The notes under the pieces: generated by a model | The model's input: the letters and a program-made list of their open reading frames with translations, nothing else | Told to the model about the DNA's origin: nothing | Database searches by the model: none | Source of the DNA: Opitutales bacterium | GTDB lineage: Bacteria; Verrucomicrobiota; Verrucomicrobiia; Opitutales; UBA953 | Assembly: GCA_017935025.1 (NCBI GenBank) | Contig: JAGBIL010000027.1 | Location: forward strand, 1-64,000 | Length of the DNA stretch: 64,000 bases | Direction: 5' to 3' | Part shown: positions 1 to 7,183 of the stretch, piece after piece | Layout of the letters: each line of letters starts with the position of its first letter | How positions within the stretch are numbered: the first letter of the stretch is position 1 | Translations under genes and position numbers: made by a program

Positions 1-171
1 CTCCGACGGAGCGTTACCTCCGTAACCCCATGCGAAGCGAGCAACGCGAGCAGAGCTCGGGGAAACCGGACAAAATAAAAAAAACGGCATCGTTGTGCCC
101 TAACGTTCTCGCGCAAAACCACAGTGATTTTATGTGATTTATATAAAAAAACTCTATGAATCTCTGCACAC

Positions 172-219
172 AAAAAAAGCGTTCCCGCGAGGAAAATCCC
201 CACGGGAACGCTCTTTTTT
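172..219 (-). terminator. Intrinsic terminator built from inverted GCGTTCCCG units
   Basis: A 10-bp stem (AGCGTTCCCG at 178-187 pairing with CGGGAACGCT at 203-212) is flanked by an A-run on the left and a T-run on the right, so it can work in both directions. It lies just downstream of the minus-strand PEP-CTERM gene and probably ends it. Both arms carry the dispersed GTTCCCG motif. Bases 1-171 show no convincing gene on either strand. Confidence 0.8.
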
Positions 220-269
220 AATCACGAATAATTCGATATTCGGAATTCGACATTCGCAATTACCACCGC

Positions 270-2756
270 TTAGCGGCAGTTGCGGCGGCGACGCGAAACC
301 GCAAGCGCAATCGCGCCCAAGCCCGCCAACAATCCGAACGCCGACGGCTCAGGAACAATTGAGACCGATCCGCCGTTTGCCGAGTTATAAACACCCGTGT
401 ACGAAATCTTTGTTTCGGAATCAACGACCGTAAATTCCGTGCCATCACCGAGAGCCGCCCAAACGCCCTCGGAACCCGTTCCCGTGATGATGGAGCTCAA
501 ATCAAGGTCTTCGCCAACTTTCACGTCCGTCGCAATAATCGTCAGCGTGTCGAACTCAATCGCACTAACTTCTGCCATCAGAGCAACACCTTCAGAAGAA
601 CCGATATTCAGCGTCGCTCCCGCATGAATCGTCAAATTTCCGGCGCTAAGCGACGTCACAACATTAATCGTTCCCGCAAGAACCACATCGCCCTTGCCCG
701 CGATTACACTCGCGGAGAGCGTCGAACCTTCCCCAACCTTAATCGCCGAACCTGCGTAAATGGTAATCGTACCGCCAACGCTCAATTCAGATCCGTCAAC
801 CGTAACCGTCCCCACACGATTAACATTACTGTCTTTCCCGACGGTCAACGAACCGGAAACAGCAACCGAGGAACCATTGAGAACCTTGAAGTCTGCATTG
901 CTGAGCAGAACGTCGCTTTCATCAGACTTATCGCCGTCCGCATAATTCTCTTCACCATAGACGTTCATCTGGGATTTGATGTCCACCGTAGAAGCGTCAA
1001 CGGTAAGACCGCCGCGAACCTTCGTGTAAGTCAGCTCTGCATAAGCACCGTCCGTAATATTAAGCTGTCCGGCATTAGCGATGTGCGTGCTCCCGCCGTC
1101 CCAATTCGTGTTTTTTCCGGTAATATTTAAGACGAACTTGCCTTTGTTGCCTGCAGACCAATCAGTATTATCTGCCAGACCGACCCAAGTCGCAGTATCA
1201 GCCGTTCCCGTGATTTTGTTTTCCCCGGTAACGGTAACCGTGGCACCGGTTCCCGCATCAACTTCCGTTGTTAAATATCCGGATTTCCCGACAATAAACG
1301 TTTTGGTTTCAACGCCTTTCTCAAAGGTCAGAGTCCCATCGGAAATCTGAAGAAGACCTTCTCCGGAAATCTTTGCATCAATCGCAGAATTACCGGAAAC
1401 GACAATCGATCCGTTGTTGGCAATTGTGCCCGCTGTCAGTGTCGAATTATTAACAGAGATATAGTTATTTGCTCCGTTGGCGAGATAAAGCATTCCCGCG
1501 GTGGTGAAACTTGCATTGTTTTTGAGTTCCATATATGCCGCAGAATCAGTAGAAGCTCCGCTTCCGTTGGCTCCGACAGCAATGTAGCCTCCCGAGCTCT
1601 TATCCACAAAGCTTCCCCCGTCGAGTGTCAAAGACGCGCTGGCAGAGTCAGTGTCATCTTCATTAATTTCAAAATGCCCCGTTCCCGCACCGGCAGTTGC
1701 CACATCAATAACCATGCTTCCTTTGATAATCAGCTGGCCGCGATTTACGGTGTCTCCAACGGTAAGCGTTGCACCGTCCTCAACCGTGGTTACGGAAGTC
1801 GCTCGGTTATTTAACGTTCCAACCGTAAGCGCTCCTTTCACAAGCACTTCATGCTTTTCCCCATTCGTGTAGTTCGGAGATGCGCCGGCGACATTGATTT
1901 TATTTCCGATATAAAGCGTTCCGATTTTATTGCTTCCTTCAAACGTGAGCGTCTTCCCGCCTTCGAGGTATTGATTGTACCCAAAAGAAACGCCGCCTCC
2001 AATCGTGGAATCGGTCAGCGTCGTGTCGCCGACGACTTGAACCGCGTTCCCGCTGAGCGTTACGATGTTGAGCGTAGAATTTCCGGAAACGTTGAACGTT
2101 CCTCGGTTTGTTAGTGAATTTGCCTCAAACGAACCGCCGGATATATTAACCGTACCGGTTGCGTTAACATTGAACACGTTCGTAAGAACCGCACCTCCAT
2201 AGATGTTCAGCTCACCCTTGCGATTTGCATTGCTCTCATGCCCGACGTAAGACGCATTTTTCGGAACTTCGGGCGTTGCGATCAATTGAGAATCTGCGTA
2301 GACGTTTATAGATGCCGTTTCTGCTCCTTCTTCTCCGTAAATATTGAATCCGACACCTGTCACGACCCCTTTTTGCCCCTCCTCATTCCCGATATTAAGC
2401 GTTCCACGAACCGGAGCTGTCGGATATGTTATGGTACTTCCACCAACGACATTGGCCGTAGAGCCGCTATCAACCCGGAAATTTTCACCCCACATCTTAA
2501 CTTTAGCGTTCTCAAAAACGACAGTTACATCGATATCCGAGTCAATTTTACCGACGTAAAGATTATCGGGATTGTACTCTCCGGTAACGATGATTTTATC
2601 GCCGTCTTTTGCGTTCGATAAAGCATCGCTAAACGATGAAAAGGTCGTACTCGCTTCACCGGAAATAAGCGTTATCGTGCCTTCTGCCCACGCGGTAGAG
2701 GTCATCGCGGCGGCCGCGACGAGAGTTGAGAGAACGAATTTGTTCATTTTTTTCAT
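270..2756 (-). CDS. PEP-CTERM-anchored, repeat-rich surface protein
   Basis: About 828 residues. I start it at the Met giving MKKMNKFVLST, because that yields a signal peptide ending near STAWA; an upstream in-frame Met would put 20 non-signal-like residues in front. The body is a low-complexity Gly/Thr/Ser/Val/Asn beta-strand repeat sequence of the autotransporter-passenger type (many short GTLTV/GSSV units), with few charged catalytic candidates. The C-terminus has a PEP-CTERM sorting signal: VPEPSAFGLLAGLG, a hydrophobic stretch, then SRRRR. Family knowledge says such signals are processed by an exosortase, leaving the protein at the outer surface or in exopolysaccharide. No beta-barrel follows, unlike the giant autotransporter at 22-36 kb. 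The leader has no clear Shine-Dalgarno. The function is unknown; an adhesin or surface-layer role is inference. Confidence 0.8.
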   Translation of the reverse strand: MKKMNKFVLSTLVAAAAMTSTAWAEGTITLISGEASTTFSSFSDALSNAKDGDKIIVTGEYNPDNLYVGKIDSDIDVTVVFENAKVKMWGENFRVDSGSTANVVGGSTITYPTAPVRGTLNIGNEEGQKGVVTGVGFNIYGEEGAETASINVYADSQLIATPEVPKNASYVGHESNANRKGELNIYGGAVLTNVFNVNATGTVNISGGSFEANSLTNRGTFNVSGNSTLNIVTLSGNAVQVVGDTTLTDSTIGGGVSFGYNQYLEGGKTLTFEGSNKIGTLYIGNKINVAGASPNYTNGEKHEVLVKGALTVGTLNNRATSVTTVEDGATLTVGDTVNRGQLIIKGSMVIDVATAGAGTGHFEINEDDTDSASASLTLDGGSFVDKSSGGYIAVGANGSGASTDSAAYMELKNNASFTTAGMLYLANGANNYISVNNSTLTAGTIANNGSIVVSGNSAIDAKISGEGLLQISDGTLTFEKGVETKTFIVGKSGYLTTEVDAGTGATVTVTGENKITGTADTATWVGLADNTDWSAGNKGKFVLNITGKNTNWDGGSTHIANAGQLNITDGAYAELTYTKVRGGLTVDASTVDIKSQMNVYGEENYADGDKSDESDVLLSNADFKVLNGSSVAVSGSLTVGKDSNVNRVGTVTVDGSELSVGGTITIYAGSAIKVGEGSTLSASVIAGKGDVVLAGTINVVTSLSAGNLTIHAGATLNIGSSEGVALMAEVSAIEFDTLTIIATDVKVGEDLDLSSIITGTGSEGVWAALGDGTEFTVVDSETKISYTGVYNSANGGSVSIVPEPSAFGLLAGLGAIALAVSRRRRNCR

Positions 2757-2990
2757 AGCTATGGTTTTGATCAGATTGAAAAAGTTGTCACTTTTGTTTA
2801 CGGGCGAAAGCCGCACAAAAAAAACAAAAGTTAGTCAAGTCTACTTTTTTTTTTTTCATCAAAATCAAGTCATATTTGAGACATCTTGTTATATCTTCAA
2901 GTCCGCAGAGGACTTTGTAGATAAATTCCTCATGAATAAAGGGATTTCGGCGTGTTTCGCGGATTAATAGTCGGAAGAAAAAATGAAAAA

Positions 2991-3023
2991 AGGACAGCCG
3001 GGGCGGCTGTCCTCCATGACAAA
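2991..3023. repeat. REP-like palindrome GGACAGCCG-N3-CGGCTGTCC, copy 1
   Basis: A 10-bp stem (AGGACAGCCG / CGGCTGTCCT) with a 3-nt centre, followed by CCATGACAAA. The same stem plus the same flank recurs at 62867-62897. A third copy with a different flank is at 21823-21843, and a stem variant (GGACAGGCG) is at 62794-62814. All are intergenic. Confidence 0.7.
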
Positions 3024-3127
3024 ATCCGTAAAATTTGCGTGAGTTCGCAGATAAACCCCCAAAATAATTCCGTGTTCTCCGTGCGTTTCGTGGCTCAAAA
3101 ACTTCGTGTGTCTCACGAAAGCGACAA

Positions 3128-3172
3128 GAAAAAAAGCGTTCCCGCGAGGAAAAAATCCCCGCGGGAACGCGT
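3128..3172 (-). terminator. groEL terminator
   Basis: An 11-bp perfect stem: GCGTTCCCGCG (3136-3146) with CGCGGGAACGC (3160-3170). On the minus strand a T-run follows. It sits 41 bases beyond the groEL stop. Both arms contain the iterated CGTTCCCGC motif. Confidence 0.85.
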
Positions 3173-3212
3173 CTTTAAGCATTAAGCTTTAAACTCTAAT
3201 CTTTTTTTTTGA

Positions 3213-4847
3213 TTAGTACATTCCGCCCATGCCTCCGTCCGGCATCGCGGGAGCGGCTTTCGGCTCTTCGGGAACGTCCGTGATGAGGCATTCCGTGGTG
3301 AGGAGCATCGAAGCGACCGACGTGGCGGAAACGATCGCGGTGCGGGTAACCTTCGCGGGATCAACGACGCCGGCGGCGACGAGATCTTCGTAAACATCCG
3401 TTGCGACATTGTAGCCGAAGTTGCCCTTGCCTTTGAGAACTTCCTTTACGATGAGCGAGCCTTCGACTCCGGCGTTTTCGCAAAGCGTACGCAGCGGTTC
3501 TTCGATCGCGCGGCGCACAATCTTTGCTCCGATTTTCGCATCTCCGTCGAGCGTGTCGATGAGCTTATCCACAGCCTTTGCCGTGCGCAGAAGCGCAACG
3601 CCGCCGCCGGGAACGATACCTTCTTCAACGGCTGCGCGCGTGGCGTGCAGAGCGTCGTCAACACGGTCTTTCTTTTCTTTAAGTTCGGCTTCGGAAGCTG
3701 CGCCGACCTTGATGACGGCGACACCGCCCGCGAGCTTTGCGAGACGTTCCTGCAGTTTTTCGCGGTCGTAATCGGAAGAGGTTTCTTCGATTTGGCGGCG
3801 GATGAGTTTCACGCGCCCCTGAATGTCGGAAGACTTGCCTGCGCCTTCGATAATCGTCGTGTTTTCCTTATCGACGACAACGCGTTTTGCCTTACCGAGA
3901 TCGGCGACAGAAATGCTTTCGAGCTTGATGCCGAGATCTTCCGTGATGAATTTCCCGCCCGTGAGAATGGCGATGTCTTCCATCATGGCTTTACGGCGAT
4001 CGCCGAAGCCCGGAGCCTTGACCGCGCAAACATTGATCGTGCCGCGAATCTTGTTCACGACAAGCGTTGCGAGCGCTTCGCCGTCAACATCTTCCGCGAC
4101 GATGACGAGCGGTTTTCCGGCTTTGGCAACTTCCTGCAAAATCGGGAGCAAGTCCTTCATCGAGGAAATTTTCTTTTCAAAGAGCAGCAAATACGGGTCA
4201 TCGAGCACACATTCGAGCGATTCCGCGTTCGTGCAGAAATACGGGGAAAGGTAGCCTTTGTCGAACTGCATACCTTCGACAACGTCGAGCGTCGTTTCAA
4301 TCGTCTTGGCTTCTTCGACCGTGATCGTGCCGTCTTTTCCGACCTTGCTCATTGCGTCGGCAATGATGGAGCCGATGGAATCGTCCCAATTGGCGGAAAC
4401 GGTTGCGACCTGCTTGATTTCGTCGCTGTTCTTAATTTTCTTCGCGGAGGAAGCGAGTTCCTTCGTGATGGTTTCGCAAGCGGCATCGATCCCGCGCTTG
4501 ACGAAAATCGGGTTCGCGCCGGCGGAAACGCTCTTCAAGCCTTCTTTGTAAATGGCTTCGGCAAGAACGGTTGCCGTCGTCGTGCCGTCGCCCGCTTTGT
4601 CAGCGGTCTTGGAAGCGACTTCGCGCACCATCTGCGCGCCCATATTTTCAAATGCGTCCGCCAATTCGATTTCCTTGGCGACGGAAACGCCGTCCTTGGT
4701 TACTTTCGGAGCGCCGTATTTTTTGTCGATCATCACATTGCGACCTTTCGGGCCGAGCGTGATTTTGACGGCTTTCGCGAGCGTCTGAACGCCGGCGAGG
4801 ATTTTGCGGCGACCGGCTTCATCAAAAAGAATCTGTTTTTTTGCCAT
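3213..4847 (-). CDS. groEL: Chaperonin GroEL (60 kDa, Hsp60)
   Basis: 544 residues, the normal family length. It forms the double-ring ATP-driven folding chamber in the cytoplasm with GroES. Seen: the N-terminal [20 protein letters not shown] block, the ATP-site [11 protein letters not shown], the [12 protein letters not shown] equatorial motif, and the typical Gly/Met-rich tail ending GGMGGMY. It begins 46 bases after groES, so the two form the classic groES-groEL operon. The leader is T/A-rich with a weak purine stretch. It is followed by a strong terminator. Nothing looks broken. Confidence 0.97.
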   Translation of the reverse strand: MAKKQILFDEAGRRKILAGVQTLAKAVKITLGPKGRNVMIDKKYGAPKVTKDGVSVAKEIELADAFENMGAQMVREVASKTADKAGDGTTTATVLAEAIYKEGLKSVSAGANPIFVKRGIDAACETITKELASSAKKIKNSDEIKQVATVSANWDDSIGSIIADAMSKVGKDGTITVEEAKTIETTLDVVEGMQFDKGYLSPYFCTNAESLECVLDDPYLLLFEKKISSMKDLLPILQEVAKAGKPLVIVAEDVDGEALATLVVNKIRGTINVCAVKAPGFGDRRKAMMEDIAILTGGKFITEDLGIKLESISVADLGKAKRVVVDKENTTIIEGAGKSSDIQGRVKLIRRQIEETSSDYDREKLQERLAKLAGGVAVIKVGAASEAELKEKKDRVDDALHATRAAVEEGIVPGGGVALLRTAKAVDKLIDTLDGDAKIGAKIVRRAIEEPLRTLCENAGVEGSLIVKEVLKGKGNFGYNVATDVYEDLVAAGVVDPAKVTRTAIVSATSVASMLLTTECLITDVPEEPKAAPAMPDGGMGGMY

Positions 4848-4893
4848 AGTTTTTATTTCTTTCTAAAATTTTTTTTTTTTAACGGAGGAAAAA

Positions 4894-5229
4894 TTATCCG
4901 AGCACGGCGAGAATTTCGTCTTCGCGCACGAGAATGTACATCGTATCGTCGATTTTGACTTCCGTTCCCGTGTATTTGCCGATCAGCACCTTGTCGCCGA
5001 CTTCGACGCAGAAATCAACTTTCTTGCCGTCTTCAACCTTACCGGTTCCGAGGGCGACAACCTTGGCTTCCATCGGTTTTTCCTTTGCCGAATCCGGAAT
5101 GATGATCCCGCCCTTGATTTCTTCCGCGCATTCGCAGCGCTTCAAAAGAACGCGATCGCCGAGCGGCTTGACGTTAACGGAAGAGCCGCCTTTTTTGCAG
5201 CAGCATTTTTCTTTCTTATCTTTGCTCAT
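4894..5229 (-). CDS. groES: Co-chaperonin GroES with Cys-rich N-terminal extension
   Basis: 111 residues from the only plausible Met (MSKDKKEK); typical GroES has about 95-97. The 10-kDa fold is clear: [14 protein letters not shown], the mobile-loop region [17 protein letters not shown], and the terminal [13 protein letters not shown]. GroES caps GroEL. Odd features: a Lys-rich leader with three consecutive Cys (C9-C11), two more at C32/C34 in place of a usual acidic or aliphatic pair, and C74. Some GroES proteins bind metal through Cys/His-rich tails (HspA of Helicobacter, at its C-terminus), so metal binding is a possible reading but is inference. It is first gene of the operon and follows a sigma-54-type promoter. 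Confidence 0.93.
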   Translation of the reverse strand: MSKDKKEKCCCKKGGSSVNVKPLGDRVLLKRCECAEEIKGGIIIPDSAKEKPMEAKVVALGTGKVEDGKKVDFCVEVGDKVLIGKYTGTEVKIDDTMYILVREDEILAVLG

Positions 5230-5287
5230 ATTTGAATGTGTAAGATTGGATTTTTTGAATAAAAATTGAGAAATGTCCCATACTCTA

Positions 5288-5304
5288 TGCACAAGCCGTG
5301 CCAA
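5288..5304 (-). promoter_or_regulatory. Sigma-54-type (-24/-12) promoter for groES-groEL
   Basis: On the minus strand the sequence reads TTGGCACGGCTTGTGCA. Against the consensus TTGGCACG-N4-TTGCA it differs at one defined position, and the GG and GC doublets have the required 12-base spacing. Predicted transcription start is near 5276, leaving a leader of about 47 nt before the groES ATG. No CIRCE element (TTAGCACTC inverted repeat) is present. Confidence 0.6.
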
Positions 5305-5314
5305 GTTTAACAAC

Positions 5315-5411
5315 TTCAAGTCTCAAGCATCAGATTTCAAGCATTCACTTCAAAGTTTTTGCCTAAGCAAAAACCTTCACACTTCGCATGATGCCTGATA
5401 CCCGATGCCTG
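5315..5411. repeat. Intergenic repeat: CAAGCATCA-type arms around a TTTTTGCC..GCAAAAA hairpin
   Basis: Phrases such as TCTCAAGCATCAGATTTC and GATGCCTGATACCCGATGCC flank a central hairpin GTTTTTGCCTAAGCAAAAAC. Arms of the same vocabulary occur at 19096-19160, 36416-36446 and 53285-53320. The same type of centre occurs at about 46065 and 60790. Confidence 0.6.
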
Positions 5412-5426
5412 GGGTTCTGTCCGTTA

Positions 5427-6308
5427 TCAATTATCAATTTTTCGGAGGGTATTGCAGACTTCGTCGATGAGGAAGCCCGGCGTGGACGCTCCCGCAGTAA
5501 CGCCGACCACGGAGTAGCGTTTCATCTGCTCCAAATCGAGTTCCCGCAACGTTTCGATATGGTAACAAGGCAAGCCCTGTCGCTCGACCAGCGTTGCCAG
5601 CTTCACGGTGTTTGCGGAATGGCGCCCTCCGATGACAACTATCGCCTCCGCGCCCTGCTCCGCGAGGCGGATCACGTCACCCTGACGGGAACGCGTCGCC
5701 CCGCAAATCGTGTTAAAAATCTGCGCGTCGGGGTAGCGTTCCCGCACTTTTTCGGCGAGCACTTCAAACTCGTCCGGAAACATCGTTGATTGAGACACCA
5801 TGCAAACTTTGTCGCCGAGCGGCGGGAGCGCCGCCAAATCGGACTCCGTGCGCACGGCGAACCCGCGCCCTTCCGCGTAACCGAGAATCCCGACCACTTC
5901 CGGGTGATTCGGATCTCCGAAAACGAGCGTCGAAAAACCTTTTTTCGCGCAGAGGCGCACCCGTCCGGAAATCACTCCGACATCCGGACAAGTCGCATCG
6001 CGAAATTCCGCGCCCAGCGTTTTCAGATATTCCCGGCGCTCGGGCGTAACGCCGTGCGCACGGACAATCACGACCGCGTTTTCCTTTTCCTCCGGCGAAA
6101 GGTTCAAATCCAACTTCGAGCGGGAACGATAATCACCGACTTCGCACACGCCCTCCGCTTCGAGTTCCGCCATCATTTGCCGATTGTGAATGAGCGGACC
6201 GTCCGTAAACACGGGCGTACGTCCCTTTTTTAAATAATCTCGCACGATGTTGATGGCGCGCTCAACGCCGCGGCAAAAACCAGCGCTTTCGGCTCTCAAA
6301 ACTTTCAT
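5427..6308 (-). CDS. ispH: 4-hydroxy-3-methylbut-2-enyl diphosphate reductase IspH
   Basis: 293 residues. It is the last enzyme of the MEP isoprenoid pathway, reducing HMBPP to IPP and DMAPP with a 4Fe-4S cluster. Three conserved Cys ligands are visible: C12 (AGFCRGVERAI), C107 (DATCPDVG) and C202 (NTICGATRSRQ). Also seen are GPLIHN, VIVRAHGV, VSQSTM, VVIGGRHSANT and GVTAGASTPGFLIDEV. It starts at the Met that places C12 correctly. It stands alone, with repeats upstream of groES on one side and the ExbB-like gene about 80 bases upstream on the other. Confidence 0.96.
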   Translation of the reverse strand: MKVLRAESAGFCRGVERAINIVRDYLKKGRTPVFTDGPLIHNRQMMAELEAEGVCEVGDYRSRSKLDLNLSPEEKENAVVIVRAHGVTPERREYLKTLGAEFRDATCPDVGVISGRVRLCAKKGFSTLVFGDPNHPEVVGILGYAEGRGFAVRTESDLAALPPLGDKVCMVSQSTMFPDEFEVLAEKVRERYPDAQIFNTICGATRSRQGDVIRLAEQGAEAIVVIGGRHSANTVKLATLVERQGLPCYHIETLRELDLEQMKRYSVVGVTAGASTPGFLIDEVCNTLRKIDN

Positions 6309-6385
6309 TTTTCAAAAAATTTCAGGAGAAAAACGAAGCGAGATAAACACTCTCGCTTCGCCGGTTTTACAATTTACGCAAAATC

Positions 6386-7072
6386 CTACTTGCCGTCCTC
6401 TTCCTCGGGCTGCTCTTTCCCGTAGCAAATGAAGCTAATCATGCCGACGGCGGCACGTTCGATATCCGACGTAATGGAGCGGATTCGCCCGCAAACAAAG
6501 TGGTAGCCCAAGTGAAAAACAATCGCGAGGCAGATGCCGACCCCCGTCGCTGCAAGTGCCGACGCGATATCGCCGGAAAAGACATCCGCGTTCGCGTAAT
6601 GTCCGGAAGCGCGCATCACGAGAAACGCCCGAAGAATCGCAAAAACCGTTCCCGCGAGCCCGACCAGCGGAGCGATTTTCGCCAACGCGCGAATCGTTCC
6701 CGCGCGGCGTTCAAGCGCCGGAATTTCCAAAAGCGCCGCCTCTTCGGCCGAGATTCGCATCCGCGCTTCGCCTTCCTTGGAATGGAGCAAAATGGCTTTG
6801 ACGACGCGCGGGATCGGTCCCGGAGAATCCTCGCACACCGTCAGCGCTTCGTTGAAACGCCCGTTGCGCAAGTTCGTACAAATCCCTTCGACAAACGCGT
6901 CCGCATTAATCTGCCCGCGATGCAGGTAAATTGAGCGCTCCACGATAACGAGAAAGCCGATAAAGCCGAACACCAGGAGTAGCCAGACGAAAGGTCCGCC
7001 GTCGACGACAAGGGAGAAATTCACGGCGGAATCCGCCGAAGACAAAACCGTAATTTCAGGAGTGGGATTCAT
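6386..7072 (-). CDS. MotA/TolQ/ExbB proton-channel family protein
   Basis: 228 residues with three membrane segments (about 28-47, 133-153, 172-194) and a cytoplasmic domain between the first two. The third-helix region has the family pattern GDIASALAATGVGICLAIVFHLGY. Family members use proton motive force in the inner membrane to energise TonB or Tol-Pal, or flagellar stators. It lies downstream of a large TPR protein on the same strand, with a repeat-filled gap of about 110 bases. No ExbD/TolR or TonB partner is present here, so the partner must be elsewhere or the role is different. Confidence 0.85.
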   Translation of the reverse strand: MNPTPEITVLSSADSAVNFSLVVDGGPFVWLLLVFGFIGFLVIVERSIYLHRGQINADAFVEGICTNLRNGRFNEALTVCEDSPGPIPRVVKAILLHSKEGEARMRISAEEAALLEIPALERRAGTIRALAKIAPLVGLAGTVFAILRAFLVMRASGHYANADVFSGDIASALAATGVGICLAIVFHLGYHFVCGRIRSITSDIERAAVGMISFICYGKEQPEEEDGK

Positions 7073-7082
7073 TGGTAAAAAA

Positions 7083-7180
7083 AAAGAATTAGGAATTAGA
7101 AATGAGCAATGAGGAAAGAGGGAGTAAAGAGCGAATTTTTTTTCTAATTTCTCATTCCTAATTCCTCATTTTTACTTTTT
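7083..7180. repeat. Intergenic inverted repeat of AATTAGGAATGAGAAAT type
   Basis: The left arm has GAATTAGGAATTAGAAATGA and the right arm TCTAATTTCTCATTCCTAAT, separated by about 30 bases. The same words recur at 13968-14005, 21949-21979, 36456-36486, 46948-47022 and 53243-53280. No coding potential. Confidence 0.65.
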
Positions 7181-7183
7181 AGT

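Larger units (their letters stand above)
2757..3212. other. Gene-free interval between groEL end and PEP-CTERM gene start
   Basis: I see no coding sequence. The right part of the PEP-CTERM gene's upstream region is A/T-rich with a long T-run near 2850. It then holds a palindromic REP-like unit (2991-3023), phrases of the CCGTGTTCTCCGTG / TTCGTGTGTCTCACG type related to other intergenic repeats here, the groEL terminator, and a short AAGCATTAAGCTTTAAACTC phrase that recurs near 59340 after enolase. Confidence 0.6.

Noticed and set aside
3645-4958. A 437-codon open frame on the plus strand opposite groEL
   Set aside because: It is antisense to an intact groEL, has no family resemblance, and is Arg/Phe/Asp-rich as expected for a complement of GC-biased codons.
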